Source: Entoloma clypeatum
Taxonomy: Eukaryota; Basidiomycota; Agaricomycetes; Agaricales; Entolomataceae
Assembly: GCA_963565915.1 (NCBI GenBank)
Contig: OY751489.1
Coordinates: 2,976,001 to 3,040,000, forward strand
Length of the DNA: 64,000 nt
Direction: 5' to 3'
Positions 1 to 8,427 of the stretch are shown here, piece by piece; position 1 is the stretch's first letter, and the number at the start of each line of letters is the position of its first letter. Under the pieces are notes generated by a model. That model worked only from the letters and a program-made list of their open reading frames with translations, had not been told where the DNA came from and did no database searches. A program made the translations under genes and the position numbers.

Positions 1-1
1 T

Positions 2-928
2 TGGATATTCATTCAACTTCCTTTTAATATGAACCCAGAGGTGTTCAATAGGATTGAGGTCTGGGGACTGTGCAGGCCAATCCAGCAGAGCAATATTCTT
101 GCTGTCCATCCATTTTTTGGCCTTCTTGGAGGTGTGCTTGGGGTCATTGTCCTGCTGAAAAATGATCTCCTCTTCAGAGATTCCACTCTCCTCCATGCTG
201 GGCAGCAAATTGTCCTCCAAAATGGACACATACTGATAAGCATCCATCCTCCCCTCAACCTCTGCAAGTCTCCCCACACCTTCCCAACCCATACAACCCC
301 AAACCATAATATTTCCTCCCCCAAACTTGACTGTGCCCTGAACCTCTCTTTCAATAAGCCCCTCACCCTTCTTTTTCCAGACCCATTCCTTGCCATCTGA
401 CCCAAACCTGTTGATTTTGGTCTCATCTGACCAAATGACCCTCTTCCAGTCCTCCACTGTCCATTCCCTGTGCTTCATAGCAAATGCCAACCGCCTCTTC
501 CGATGTATGGCCTTTAAGAAAGGTCTTTTCTTCTTTGTTACAGCCTTGAATTCATGTTTTCTGAGAACCCTTCTCACAGTTTCTGGGGAGACAGGATTGG
601 AGATGACAGTGTTGATGTGTTTGGTAGCCTGCACAGCATTGGAGGCTCTCCCTGAGGTGATTTGTGAAAGTATGTTTTGTGTGTTGGTGGGAGAAAGCTT
701 GGATGGTTGACCACCAGAAGAGAGATTGCAATAAGGAAGAAGATTCTGAAGCACTCTGGAGACAGTTGGTTGGCTGACACCCAGGTTAGAGGCAATATGA
801 TGAGTGGAGTGACCATTGGAGGCCAGGGAAAGGATGTTTTCCTTGTGGGAGGAGGGGATGGGGCACGTGATTGGTTGTGGAGGCTGTTGAGGTTGGATTC
901 TTCTTATACAACTTTCCTTGACAACCCA
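2..928 (-). pseudogene. Tc1-like DDE transposase, 3'-truncated by the window edge, start frame lost
   Basis: The minus-strand frame stays open from 928 to the window edge and encodes a Tc1-family transposase, which cuts and pastes the element at TA sites. Visible in order are an N-terminal helix-turn-helix segment (ASNLGVSQPTVSRVL), then WSDETKINRFG with the first catalytic Asp, QQDNDPKHTS with the second, and SPDLNPIEHLW with the Glu. Exactly 34 residues separate the second Asp and the Glu, the DD34E spacing of Tc1. The frame has no suitable ATG. An ATG-initiated N-terminus (MGCQGKLYKK...) lies upstream in another frame, so this copy probably carries a frameshift near position 860. An unrecognised intron is the alternative. 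Confidence 0.8.
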
Positions 929-1020
929 TCAGGGTTCTATTCAAGTTCCATCAGTAAGTCATGACAACTGGTTACCATACAACCAGTGAAGCATTTGATT
1001 CTGATAATTGCCATAGGTAC

Positions 1021-1224
1021 TCACAAAACTGATTCAATGAGTTGCTGATTTAATTTAATCATATCTCCATGGATTCTGATCTAAATCATATAATTCCTTT
1101 ATATTCTGAAAGCCCTGAAGTAGGGCTTTCAATTGTATACCAAAGGTTTAATTCAATTGGTATTCTTTGCAGAGTTATATTGAAGGTATTCAAAAAGCAA
1201 CAAACATTGAATCAGTTTTGTGAG
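1021..1224. repeat. Subterminal inverted repeat of the Tc1-like element
   Basis: TCACAAAACTGATTCAATG at 1021-1039 is repeated perfectly in inverted orientation at 1206-1224, 19 bp each. The outer copy is part of the transposon terminus. The inner copy may be a second transposase-binding site, as in Tc1 relatives with IR/DR ends, or the mark of a nested short insertion. A smaller hairpin (GAAAGCCCT / AGGGCTTTC) lies between them near 1108-1130. Confidence 0.75.
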
Positions 1225-1230
1225 GCACTG

Positions 1231-1517
1231 TAGGTACTGACTATAGGCGGTAGCAGATGAGTCAGTGCTGCGGAAGGCAGTGCACATGAGTAAGGCGACT
1301 GTGGAAGGCTATGTACAGTGAGTAAGCTGACTGCGGAAAGCGAGTCAGCACGGGAGCGAAGTATACTAAAGGGGATGACGAAGTAATGTAATGAGTCAGA
1401 CTGGAAATCAAAGGTTGCGAAAGTAGACATTAGACATAGTAAGCTAGTAAGAGGGCGCCGAGTTGGGCCGATAAGTAAAAGATATGACGTGGTCCTCATA
1501 CCGTAGAGTCCATAACA
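1231..1517 (-). repeat. Partial 3' LTR of gypsy copy A
   Basis: These 287 bp match 17227-17513 of the 5' LTR over their whole length. I count about 13 differences; all but one are transitions and most are CG versus TG or CA. The 5' LTR end (TGTTATGG on the minus strand) is at 1517. A purine tract on the minus strand just upstream of the LTR (GGAGAGGGGA, 1521-1530) fits a polypurine tract. Confidence 0.9.
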
Positions 1518-1640
1518 TGTTCCCCTCTCCAAGCTCTGTGTCCTCACAGAGTCACTGTCCCCATCCCTCGTTGTTGCCGGGATCAGACCAGTTCGGACTT
1601 TCCTTGAGGCTCCAATCATATATCAACTCCTCGTTGATGG

Positions 1641-1922
1641 CTACGGCGAGTTCAAGGCCTTTGATGGCCAGCCAAATGCGTCGATTTTCGATGACAAGGG
1701 TGCTGGTGTAATTTCCGAGGTTTGTTTCTCTTCGGGAGTCGGGGCGACGGGGAGATTGGACAACGAATGAAGTCGAATATTCATCTGGCGATGAAGGAGA
1801 TCGGCGAGGGAAGTTTCAAGGGCATGGATTTGGTCTCTCATGGAGAGCGCTTCGTCCATAAGGGCGGCGATGGCGGGGTTGATGTCGGTGGTGGAGGTGG
1901 AGGTGATGATGGTGTTTGACAT
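1641..1922 (-). CDS. Small ORF between chromodomain and 3' LTR of gypsy copy A
   Basis: A 93-codon open frame lies after the pol chromodomain and before the 3' LTR. It begins MSNTIITSTSTTDINP and carries a heptad-like stretch (LMDEALSMRDQIHALETSLADLLHRQ) that may form a short coiled coil. I do not recognise it. Position alone resembles an envelope or accessory ORF, but there is no signal peptide or membrane segment. The other gypsy copy (B) has lost this region, so conservation cannot be checked within the window. It may be a decayed remnant. Confidence 0.35.
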   Translation of the reverse strand: MSNTIITSTSTTDINPAIAALMDEALSMRDQIHALETSLADLLHRQMNIRLHSLSNLPVAPTPEEKQTSEITPAPLSSKIDAFGWPSKALNSP

Positions 1923-2064
1923 GGCGGTGAGGATGGTTGAGAGGTAAAAGAAGAATGGGGTGGCTATATTGGGCAGGGAGAAGACTAGAGCGGGGAACTC
2001 GGTGTGTGGTTGACTGATGAGGTCGATACTGCCATGGGTTTTGAGAACTTGTCTTTTATTGTGG

Positions 2065-2389
2065 TCAAGACGGGTTCTGCCGATGGAAATCTCGGATCAA
2101 ATCTTGAGCGTTCTGAACATTAGCTTGAGGTTCCCATGTGTTCTCTTCTGGGCCATATCCTTCCCACTGGACGAGGTACTGGATCTTTCTGCGGAACTTT
2201 CGAGAGTCTAGGATCGTAGACACATGGTACTCTTCTCGTCCTTCGACGATGATCGGATCAGGGGCTGGTTTCTTTTTCTGGATGGCGTACTTTGGAGTTT
2301 CATATGGTGACAACAGGGTCTCGTTGAACACAGGGTGAATCATCTTCCAAGTCTTCGGAAGATCAAGAAGGTACGCGCTAGCTCCTTTC
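2065..2389 (-). pseudogene. 3' end of gypsy copy A pol: end of integrase and chromodomain
   Basis: Translation of the minus strand from 2389 gives GASAYLLDLPKTWKMIHPVFNETLL, the end of the integrase GPY/F region, followed by a chromodomain: EYHVSTILDSRKFRRK, then YLVQWEGYGPEENTWEP and a closing helix. The aromatic residues (Y, W, W) of the methyl-lysine-binding cage are recognisable. Chromodomains target such elements to heterochromatin. The rest of pol lies at 12137 and beyond. Joining 12132-12136 to 2384 at the CTTTC duplication gives a continuous frame (LEKK followed by GASAY), so the gene was open here before the insertion. Confidence 0.88.
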
Positions 2390-2783
2390 TGTTGAGAATA
2401 CATTCTAGACGGATGTCTCGACAGTCAATCACATGTCTATAGACATGTGTATTCCCATATGGAGTTACATATGGAAGTGTTCTAGACTTAGAACAATCTA
2501 GACTCGCTCTAGATCCCTGACTCATTAGATATGTGTCAGACGTGCATAACATATGTCATGTTATGTCACATCATGTGCTTGTCACACTATATGACTATAA
2601 GTCACATATTACCATATATGTGAGTTTATGGTTCTGCGACAGAACAGAGGCGGTAGCAGCCCAAAGGGCGCTTTTAAGACTCGCGCTCACTGGCTAGGCC
2701 AGGTTAGTATCTAACAGGCTAGACAGTCGCAGCAACTCCGTCAGAGTGCGCAGACTGTACCAGGCAAACCGGTGCCCATAACC
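2390..2783 (+). repeat. Left cap: truncated LTR plus family-specific segment
   Basis: Positions 2390-2647 match the first about 258 bp of the right LTR (11692 onward), ending at GTTCTGCGACAGAAC. The following 136 bp do not match the LTR but contain two copies of the element-specific hairpin motif (2656-2671 and 2729-2751). The cap gives the insertion a canonical TG left end, although the adjoining full LTR is in the opposite orientation. Confidence 0.75.
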
Positions 2784-3221
2784 TATTGAACAGCACGCCT
2801 ACATACACAGGGAAGCCTGGGTAAGATACTCACATTGGAGGCAAGAAGAGAGAGAGCTTGAGTGATGAAGGTACTTGGTAAGAGTCCTATTATTGCAGAT
2901 ACAGATACATCAAGTATTTATACCTACAAGGATGCGCACAGACCATGTACAAACAAGTACAAACTGAGTTCTGTCGCAGAACCATAAACTCACATATATG
3001 GTAATATGTGACTTATAGTCATATAGTGTGACAAGCACATGATGTGACATAACATGACATATGTTATGCACGTCTGACACATCTAATGAGTCAGGGATCT
3101 AGAGCGAGTCTAGATTGTTCTAAGTCTAGAACACTTCCATATGTAACTCCATATGGGAATACACATGTCTATAGACATATGATTGACTGTCGAGACATCC
3201 GTCTAGAATGTATTCTCAACA
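2784..3221 (-). repeat. Full LTR of the copia-like palindrome, left, inverted
   Basis: This is the reverse complement of the right LTR at 11692-12131, with only isolated substitutions such as A versus G in the TACATAC(A/G)CAGGG segment. Its U3 start (TGTTGAG on the minus strand) is at 3221, next to the left arm; its 3' end faces outward at 2784. An AT-rich TATA-like segment (TATTTATACC) lies near 2918-2927. Confidence 0.88.
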
Positions 3222-6200
3222 CTCCCCCTCAAGTGTGATTCCGTCAGGTTTCAATACTTGCTCACAAGAAGACATTCAAGTCCTAGTGAAGAGCCAAAAT
3301 AAATGGCAGCAGCCGTAAGGGCGCTAAAGGGGATCTGCTGTGTCGTTTAGCATACGCTGTCATTTAAGGTCTTATCAGAGACCCCAAGTCTAATTCCAAA
3401 ACAAGAATAGACAGGTCTCATCAGAAGTCAGTCTGAGATCAATAGATCATCAAAGGATAAAAATACCTTTGAGAGATATGAAATAGCGCAATTAACATGC
3501 AGCCAGAATGGCGCTTGAAGCAGCCAGTGTAGCGCTTAGAGCAGCCACTGAAGTAATTGATTATTTAATTACTTCTACCACTATCTACTTTAGTTTTCCT
3601 TCAACATTTCTTGTCGTCGGTGGTCGTAGCAGTGTTACTGCTAGAGGGCGATGAGGAAGCAGCGGCGGAGGCTGCAGTAGTGGTGGTGGTGGTGGTGCTG
3701 GCGTTGGTCGAGGCAACATGTGCCAACTGGTCGGCATGTGCGAAGCGAGTGTAGAAGGCGGTGGAGAAGTAGGCGAAGAATGCCATTGGAAGCCTGCTCT
3801 AAAATTCCTTTTGAGGAGCGTATTTAAGGCTTTGCCTATCTCGCACGGACCATGCTGAGTCAGGTGTTTGGCCTGATTGCATCAGCGAACCACGTGTGAT
3901 AGTTTATTGTCATTCCAGACGAGTATCAATGGTTTTGACCATGATTCACACAAAAATGAGACTACCAATGCAGGCAGCCCAAGAAGGCGCTCAAGACGTA
4001 GTGGTACTCAGTTTTTTATGGATCACATAGTAGTTGCAGCCAGTAGTAGCGCAAGAACTAGTATGGAAAGAGCATGTGGCACTAAGGCCGGGGATAAGTC
4101 AGAAGACATAACTCAGTTAAGAGCTTGTTAGACTTGATCTGGCTCAAAGGGTCATTTAACCAACTGATGATATCATGCTTGGCATGATCTAAGCTATAAA
4201 TAGCTTATTAATACTCTGGGAAGCTGCCAAATAAGGCACTAACAACCATGGATTTTTAGACAAGGGTGTCTTTATCCTGAGTATGTAATATTATCATGGC
4301 AACACTTAAGGTGTGCTTACAGATAATGTCATCTGAGTCGAGTGTAATACTCCAGACTTCAGGGATGTGGATGAACTAGTTAGGTTCAGAGTCCACTTGT
4401 GATAGTTTATGCTCTGTTCCGGAGTAGGGTCCAGTTTATCGTCATAGTGGACGTCGAGTCTTCAGAATATAATATCTGAGACAGCTGGTAGTTTCGCCAT
4501 CGTTTCCCATATCGTCTGACGTACTATCCAAGCTATTGCAAAATATAATCGCAATGATTGATATTGCAGCCATTATTTGAGCGCAGATATAATCAAGCCT
4601 AGTAACTGTGGCAAGCCCAAAGGGGCGCACATTGTTATGCAAAGGCTAGACATGCAAACATCATGTGGATTGTTTTAAGATTAACAGAGAATGAATTATC
4701 TCCCCCTGAAAACCAATTCCATGGAGTACATTTTACAGATTTTATAGGCAATCAAGCCAACTGTTATATGTGATGATGTGCAAGCAATATTGCAGATTAT
4801 AGTCAAATAAATGACTTGCGATGTAGTTCTTTGTAGTTGGCAATACTTATGTTGGTGAACAACTGATTTATGTTCAGAGGTCAATAGAGAATCCACTCTA
4901 AGACATCAACACAGATTTACTATGTTTGTTGCATGATACAACAATAACGCGTGAGGGTGTTATTTGGTCTTGTTTGTCAAAGGAGGCAGCCAACACAGGC
5001 GCTCTACTCAATGCAAGAACCAGATCATTGTCGCAGCCAAACTAAGGCGCAGACCAGATGATGGGTTGATCCAAATCTCCAGAGTGTAACAAGCACTCTG
5101 ATGCGTTTATGCAATCAATAGTAATCTTGGTATTCCAAGAACCATATAATGCAAATTAATGCATTGTTAGTAAGCCATCAATTAAGATGCTTCATCAAGT
5201 AATCATAGAAGATATACTTGGGAATAGAACCCAACAATAGTCTGATAAGACTAACGGATCGATTCATATGATATTCTCTTTTATCCAGAATTCATCGTTT
5301 CTGGGTGAGAAATCATAGGGGTATAAGCTGGGATAAGCTTTTTCTTTTGTTTAAGTTGACCATTTGATAAGTATGCAGCGGTCACAGCGCTCCTTTAATG
5401 GTACAACCTATAGAGTGTTGTATACGAAGCAATGCATCTGATGGTGAGATCAAAAGATCAAAGATCAGTTTTCTAGCAATGGTATCGTAAAGCAAATAGC
5501 GCAGAATGCTGCCATTAAAATGCTTCTCTATATTCTCCCCCTTTTCACAGTCAAGTATGGCAATCATTTCCCATGTATCTTTGGCTTTCAAAGAGCATAT
5601 ACTGAAATAGATGCAGAACTTGGTTGGGAAACCACAAATTCATGCAGAAAAAATAATCGCAAACTGCGGAGGAATTACTCTCCAAGTTATGCTGAGGTAA
5701 TTACTCTCAGGCAATTTATTCCAGCAATATTTGTAAGCTGTGATACAATCTGATTTTTTGACTATATCCATTTTTGCCATAGGGTGTGTACCATCACGGT
5801 CATCCCTATATGATTCTGTGACAAGGCCATCGCTGCTTGATTAAAGCGCAGATGCCTTATAAGTCAAAATGCAATGCCAGCCTAAAAGGCGCAAGATGCA
5901 TCAGAGATCATTCCCATGCAAGAAATGGAGAGTTCAGATAAGAAGCTTTGCGTTGTCCCAAATCATCACTACTTTTTGGTGAAAGAGTGGAGAAACAAGA
6001 TTGGTTGGCTAGACCAATTTGAATCGATTTAGGTTGAAGGGTTGAAAAACTCTTCTTCTGATAATAAAGTATTATATATTGGCAGCCAGAATGACAATTT
6101 TGAACACTATCGCAGCCTGTCAAGGCGCAGAATTAGTGTTATGCAAATGCCATAGCGCACAAATATAATACTTTAAAAGTATTTTTTGTCTTATCCAATA

Positions 6201-6680
6201 TAAGGTGGAATATTAATTCCTGAAAAGGAAAGATAGACGCAGCAGAAAGACAAATTAATGACTCGCGCAGTCTTTTTAACAAGCTTATTAAGCTGTTTCC
6301 TTTATAGTAGGTGGCTCAACGGCACATCCAACTTATTGGAATTATTCCAGATTGGATATAAGTTATTTGAACGTAAAATGCCTTTTGCATTTTTAAATCT
6401 CTCTTTCTTTCGTTCAAAATATGAACATTGCAAATCAATGTATTGATTGCAATGAAAGAAAGTACAATCGTTCTACACAATGATTATGCTGTTATAAGGT
6501 CCAGGCGTGGAAACACTATGTCGTAATCGTCGACGGGTGGACCCTTGCATTGTTCTGTTATGACACCATCATGCACCAGACCAGCGACGCAGCTAGAGTA
6601 GCACAGAGCACCAGGGTCTGTTGGTGCAGATAAGAAAAGCTTCTTTTTCCATAAGTTCCGAAATGGCTGATGAAAAACAT
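3222..6680 (-). repeat. Left arm of the giant palindrome
   Basis: About 3.46 kb, inverted relative to 8297-11691. By eye the arms are almost identical; small ORFs on opposite strands translate to the same peptides. The differences I noticed are single substitutions (for example 5957 region versus 8957 region) and one block of roughly 80 bp near 6485-6565 that is absent from the right arm. The arm is AT-rich, has no recognisable protein gene, and is studded with the GCAGCC-loop-GGCGC hairpins. It corresponds to the region that would lie just inside the 3' LTR. Confidence 0.9.
3601..3786 (-). CDS. 61-codon Thr/Ala/Ser-rich ORF in left arm
   Basis: The ORF starts MAFFAYFSTAFYTRFAHADQ and continues into a low-complexity Thr, Ala and Ser tract, ending TTTDDKKC. 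The ATG context (CCAATGGC) is good for a fungal start and an A/T-rich TTAAATACG stretch lies about 40 bp upstream. The identical ORF is in the right arm at 11127-11312. I do not recognise the peptide. GC content and codon use are much higher in G+C than the surrounding arm, which is the main reason to list it. It could be a captured host gene start or chance. Confidence 0.35.
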   Translation of the reverse strand: MAFFAYFSTAFYTRFAHADQLAHVASTNASTTTTTTTAASAAASSSPSSSNTATTTDDKKC

Positions 6681-7629
6681 TGTATAAAGCCTGTGGCTTG
6701 AGCGCCTTGATAGGCGGCCGCCACACACCTGTGAAAAAACCCTCTCTTGTATCTGCGCCTTCATTTGGCTGCGATCTAGATTTGAGGTTTGCTCATGCTG
6801 TGTCATGTCCTGTCTGGCATTTGGTTTTAACCAAATTGAGTATATCTCGGTGTGCTGACATTCGGACATCACGATTCTCAGGAACTTTCTGTTCCTTGAA
6901 CCTTTTTCGTCAATCAATCTTGATCTATTGCACCCTGTACCTGATAGAAGCGCCCTTTTTGGGTTGCCTCAGGGACTTCCCATTTTTATGGTTGCACGAT
7001 CTCAGATTTGATGCTGACTTAAAATCGTTCCTAGATGAAAGGATCTTGCATCTGCTTCCACTATGGTTTCATTCAAGCAAACCATTGGTCACACCGTGAC
7101 ATCCGCGTTATTCAGCGTGATGACGGTTTCCACAGACGACACCTCTGTACTCTGAATTGCATGGTCACACCACGCATTCGGAAGGTGAAAGTCACGCAAC
7201 TGCAATACGGACGGCATGCACGCCATGTCTGTACTCGCAAATGTGGAAAGAAAAAAGCAGTATGCATCCTCATCTACATTCTCTTCACTTGTTGAACTAT
7301 GACTCTAGGATCCCTGGGCGCCACGCCCGAGTAACATCCGGAGAGCTCGAACGAGGGACTTACCGTCCCCCTTCAATCACAGTGACGATGAAGAAAGGAG
7401 AATCACACCCGAGGTTACACCCAGGGTAATAAAGATGGAGCAATCACCTGAACTATAGGCGACCGTCTTTATGTAAATACCACAGCATTGTGACCCTTAG
7501 TCACATAAATAAAGGCTATTACATAAAACTCTCTTTGACATGTGTCACAAAACAATTCAGACAATACCTCTTATTGGTTCAAATTGGTCTTGAATATTTG
7601 CTGACCACTGTTTCTTTTTAGAAACAAAC
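6681..7629. other. Unique centre of the palindrome, non-coding part and gag leader
   Basis: No protein family is recognisable in 6681-7440. The segment contains three further hairpin-motif copies in the opposite orientation (near 6702, 6755 and 6950). Positions 7440-7629 precede the gag ATG and look like a retroelement leader. I see no convincing primer-binding site. Confidence 0.5.
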
Positions 7630-8427
7630 ATGTCTTCAATCACTTCTTTGATTGCTGTTCCCGTTCTTGACGGCACAAACTACCCTGAGTGGGCAAACAC
7701 CATGTGTTCGTTCCTTAGATCTCAGGATTTGTGGCAAATTGTTGATGGTGCTGAAAAGCGACCCTTGATGTCTGCTAACCTTACAAGGAAAGCCCATACA
7801 ACTAAAGTCAAGGCATGGAACATTAGGGATCAAATGGCTTTAGCCAATATTCGACTTCGTGTCGACCCGTCGATCAAACTCACCAAAAATATGTCTTCTG
7901 AGACTTGGTTTGAGTTGAAGAATAGGTTCGGACGAGCTGTTTATGAAACAGTTCTGTCTGACATTTGTGCTGCATTGTCCTTCAAACTTTCTATGAAACG
8001 ACAACCTGCAACCGAGATTGATTATCTTGATAAAATCTTTGATCATCTCGGCGCACATCATTCTATTTCTCCATCGACTCGGGCCCTAATGCTTCTATCT
8101 GCCCTCCCGTCTCCTGATTGGGATGACTTTGCCATAGAAACCCTTCTTTACAATGATGATCTCACCTATGATAAGGTTCGAGAATTGATTGTTGAAACAT
8201 ACAATCATCATCGTGTTGACCCTGTTCCCGATTTGTCACTTGAGGATTACCTTTACGGCATAGGTATCTCCTATGATCCTCAACCGACATCGTGCGATGT
8301 TTTTCATCAGCCGTTTCGGAACTTATGGAAAAAGAAGTCTTTCTTATCTGCACCAACAGACCCTGGTGCTCTGCGCTACTCTAGCTGTGTCGCCGGTCTG
8401 GTGCATGATGCCGTCATAACAGAGTAA
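7630..8427 (+). pseudogene. Copia-type gag fragment fused to arm sequence
   Basis: The ORF starts MSSITSLIAVPVLDGTNYPEW, the N-terminus of copia-type Gag (DUF4219/UBN2 class), which coats the element RNA in virus-like particles. Following blocks fit the family: WNIRDQMALANIRLRVDPS, then ETWFELKNRFGRA, and LMLLSALPSPDWDDF. Homology ends near residue 222. The last roughly 43 residues (from CDVFHQPFRNLWKKK) are read from arm sequence, since the left arm holds the same peptide on the other strand. The CCHC zinc knuckle, protease, integrase and RT expected downstream are absent. The ORF is open, so a short chimeric Gag could still be made. Confidence 0.75.

Larger units (their letters stand above)
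1..1230 (-). mobile_element. Tc1/mariner-type DNA transposon, right part only
   Basis: The element runs off the left edge. Its right end is at 1230: read inward it begins CAGTGCCTCACAAAACTG, and a TA follows at 1231-1232. The base after the element continues an LTR that is uninterrupted elsewhere in the window (17227 onward), so the transposon inserted at a TA within that LTR. The transposase frame occupies 2-928 on the minus strand. The 300 bp between the gene and the end are AT-rich and hold a subterminal inverted repeat. Superfamily assignment is from the transposase motifs and the TA target. Confidence 0.85.
2656..6967 (+). other. Dispersed family of bulged hairpins (GCAGCC-loop-GGCGC), left half and centre
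   Basis: Short imperfect inverted repeats recur at 2656-2671, 2729-2751, 3309-3324, 3499-3514, 3520-3534, 3974-3990, 4036-4052, 4566-4584, 4611-4628, 4986-5002, 5033-5050, 5375-5390, 5832-5849, 5876-5892 and 6112-6128, and in the opposite orientation at 6702-6718, 6755-6772 and 6950-6967. The core pairs GC with GC and GCC with GGC, leaving one unpaired A. Loops are 3-10 nt and unrelated in sequence. Some copies lengthen the stem with compensating bases, for example GCCC/GGGC at 4611 and ACTC/GAGT at 2729. Mirror copies lie in the right arm. No known function. Confidence 0.7.

Noticed and set aside
2656..6967. Reading the GCAGCC...GGCGC hairpins as a CRISPR array or tandem repeat
   Set aside because: Spacing is irregular (tens to hundreds of bases), unit sequence is only a stem, and the host is eukaryotic.
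7290..7440. A host gene start or tRNA within the palindrome centre
   Set aside because: GC-rich patch (GGGCGCCACGCCCGAG) attracted attention but no splice-compatible frame or tRNA fold could be supported.
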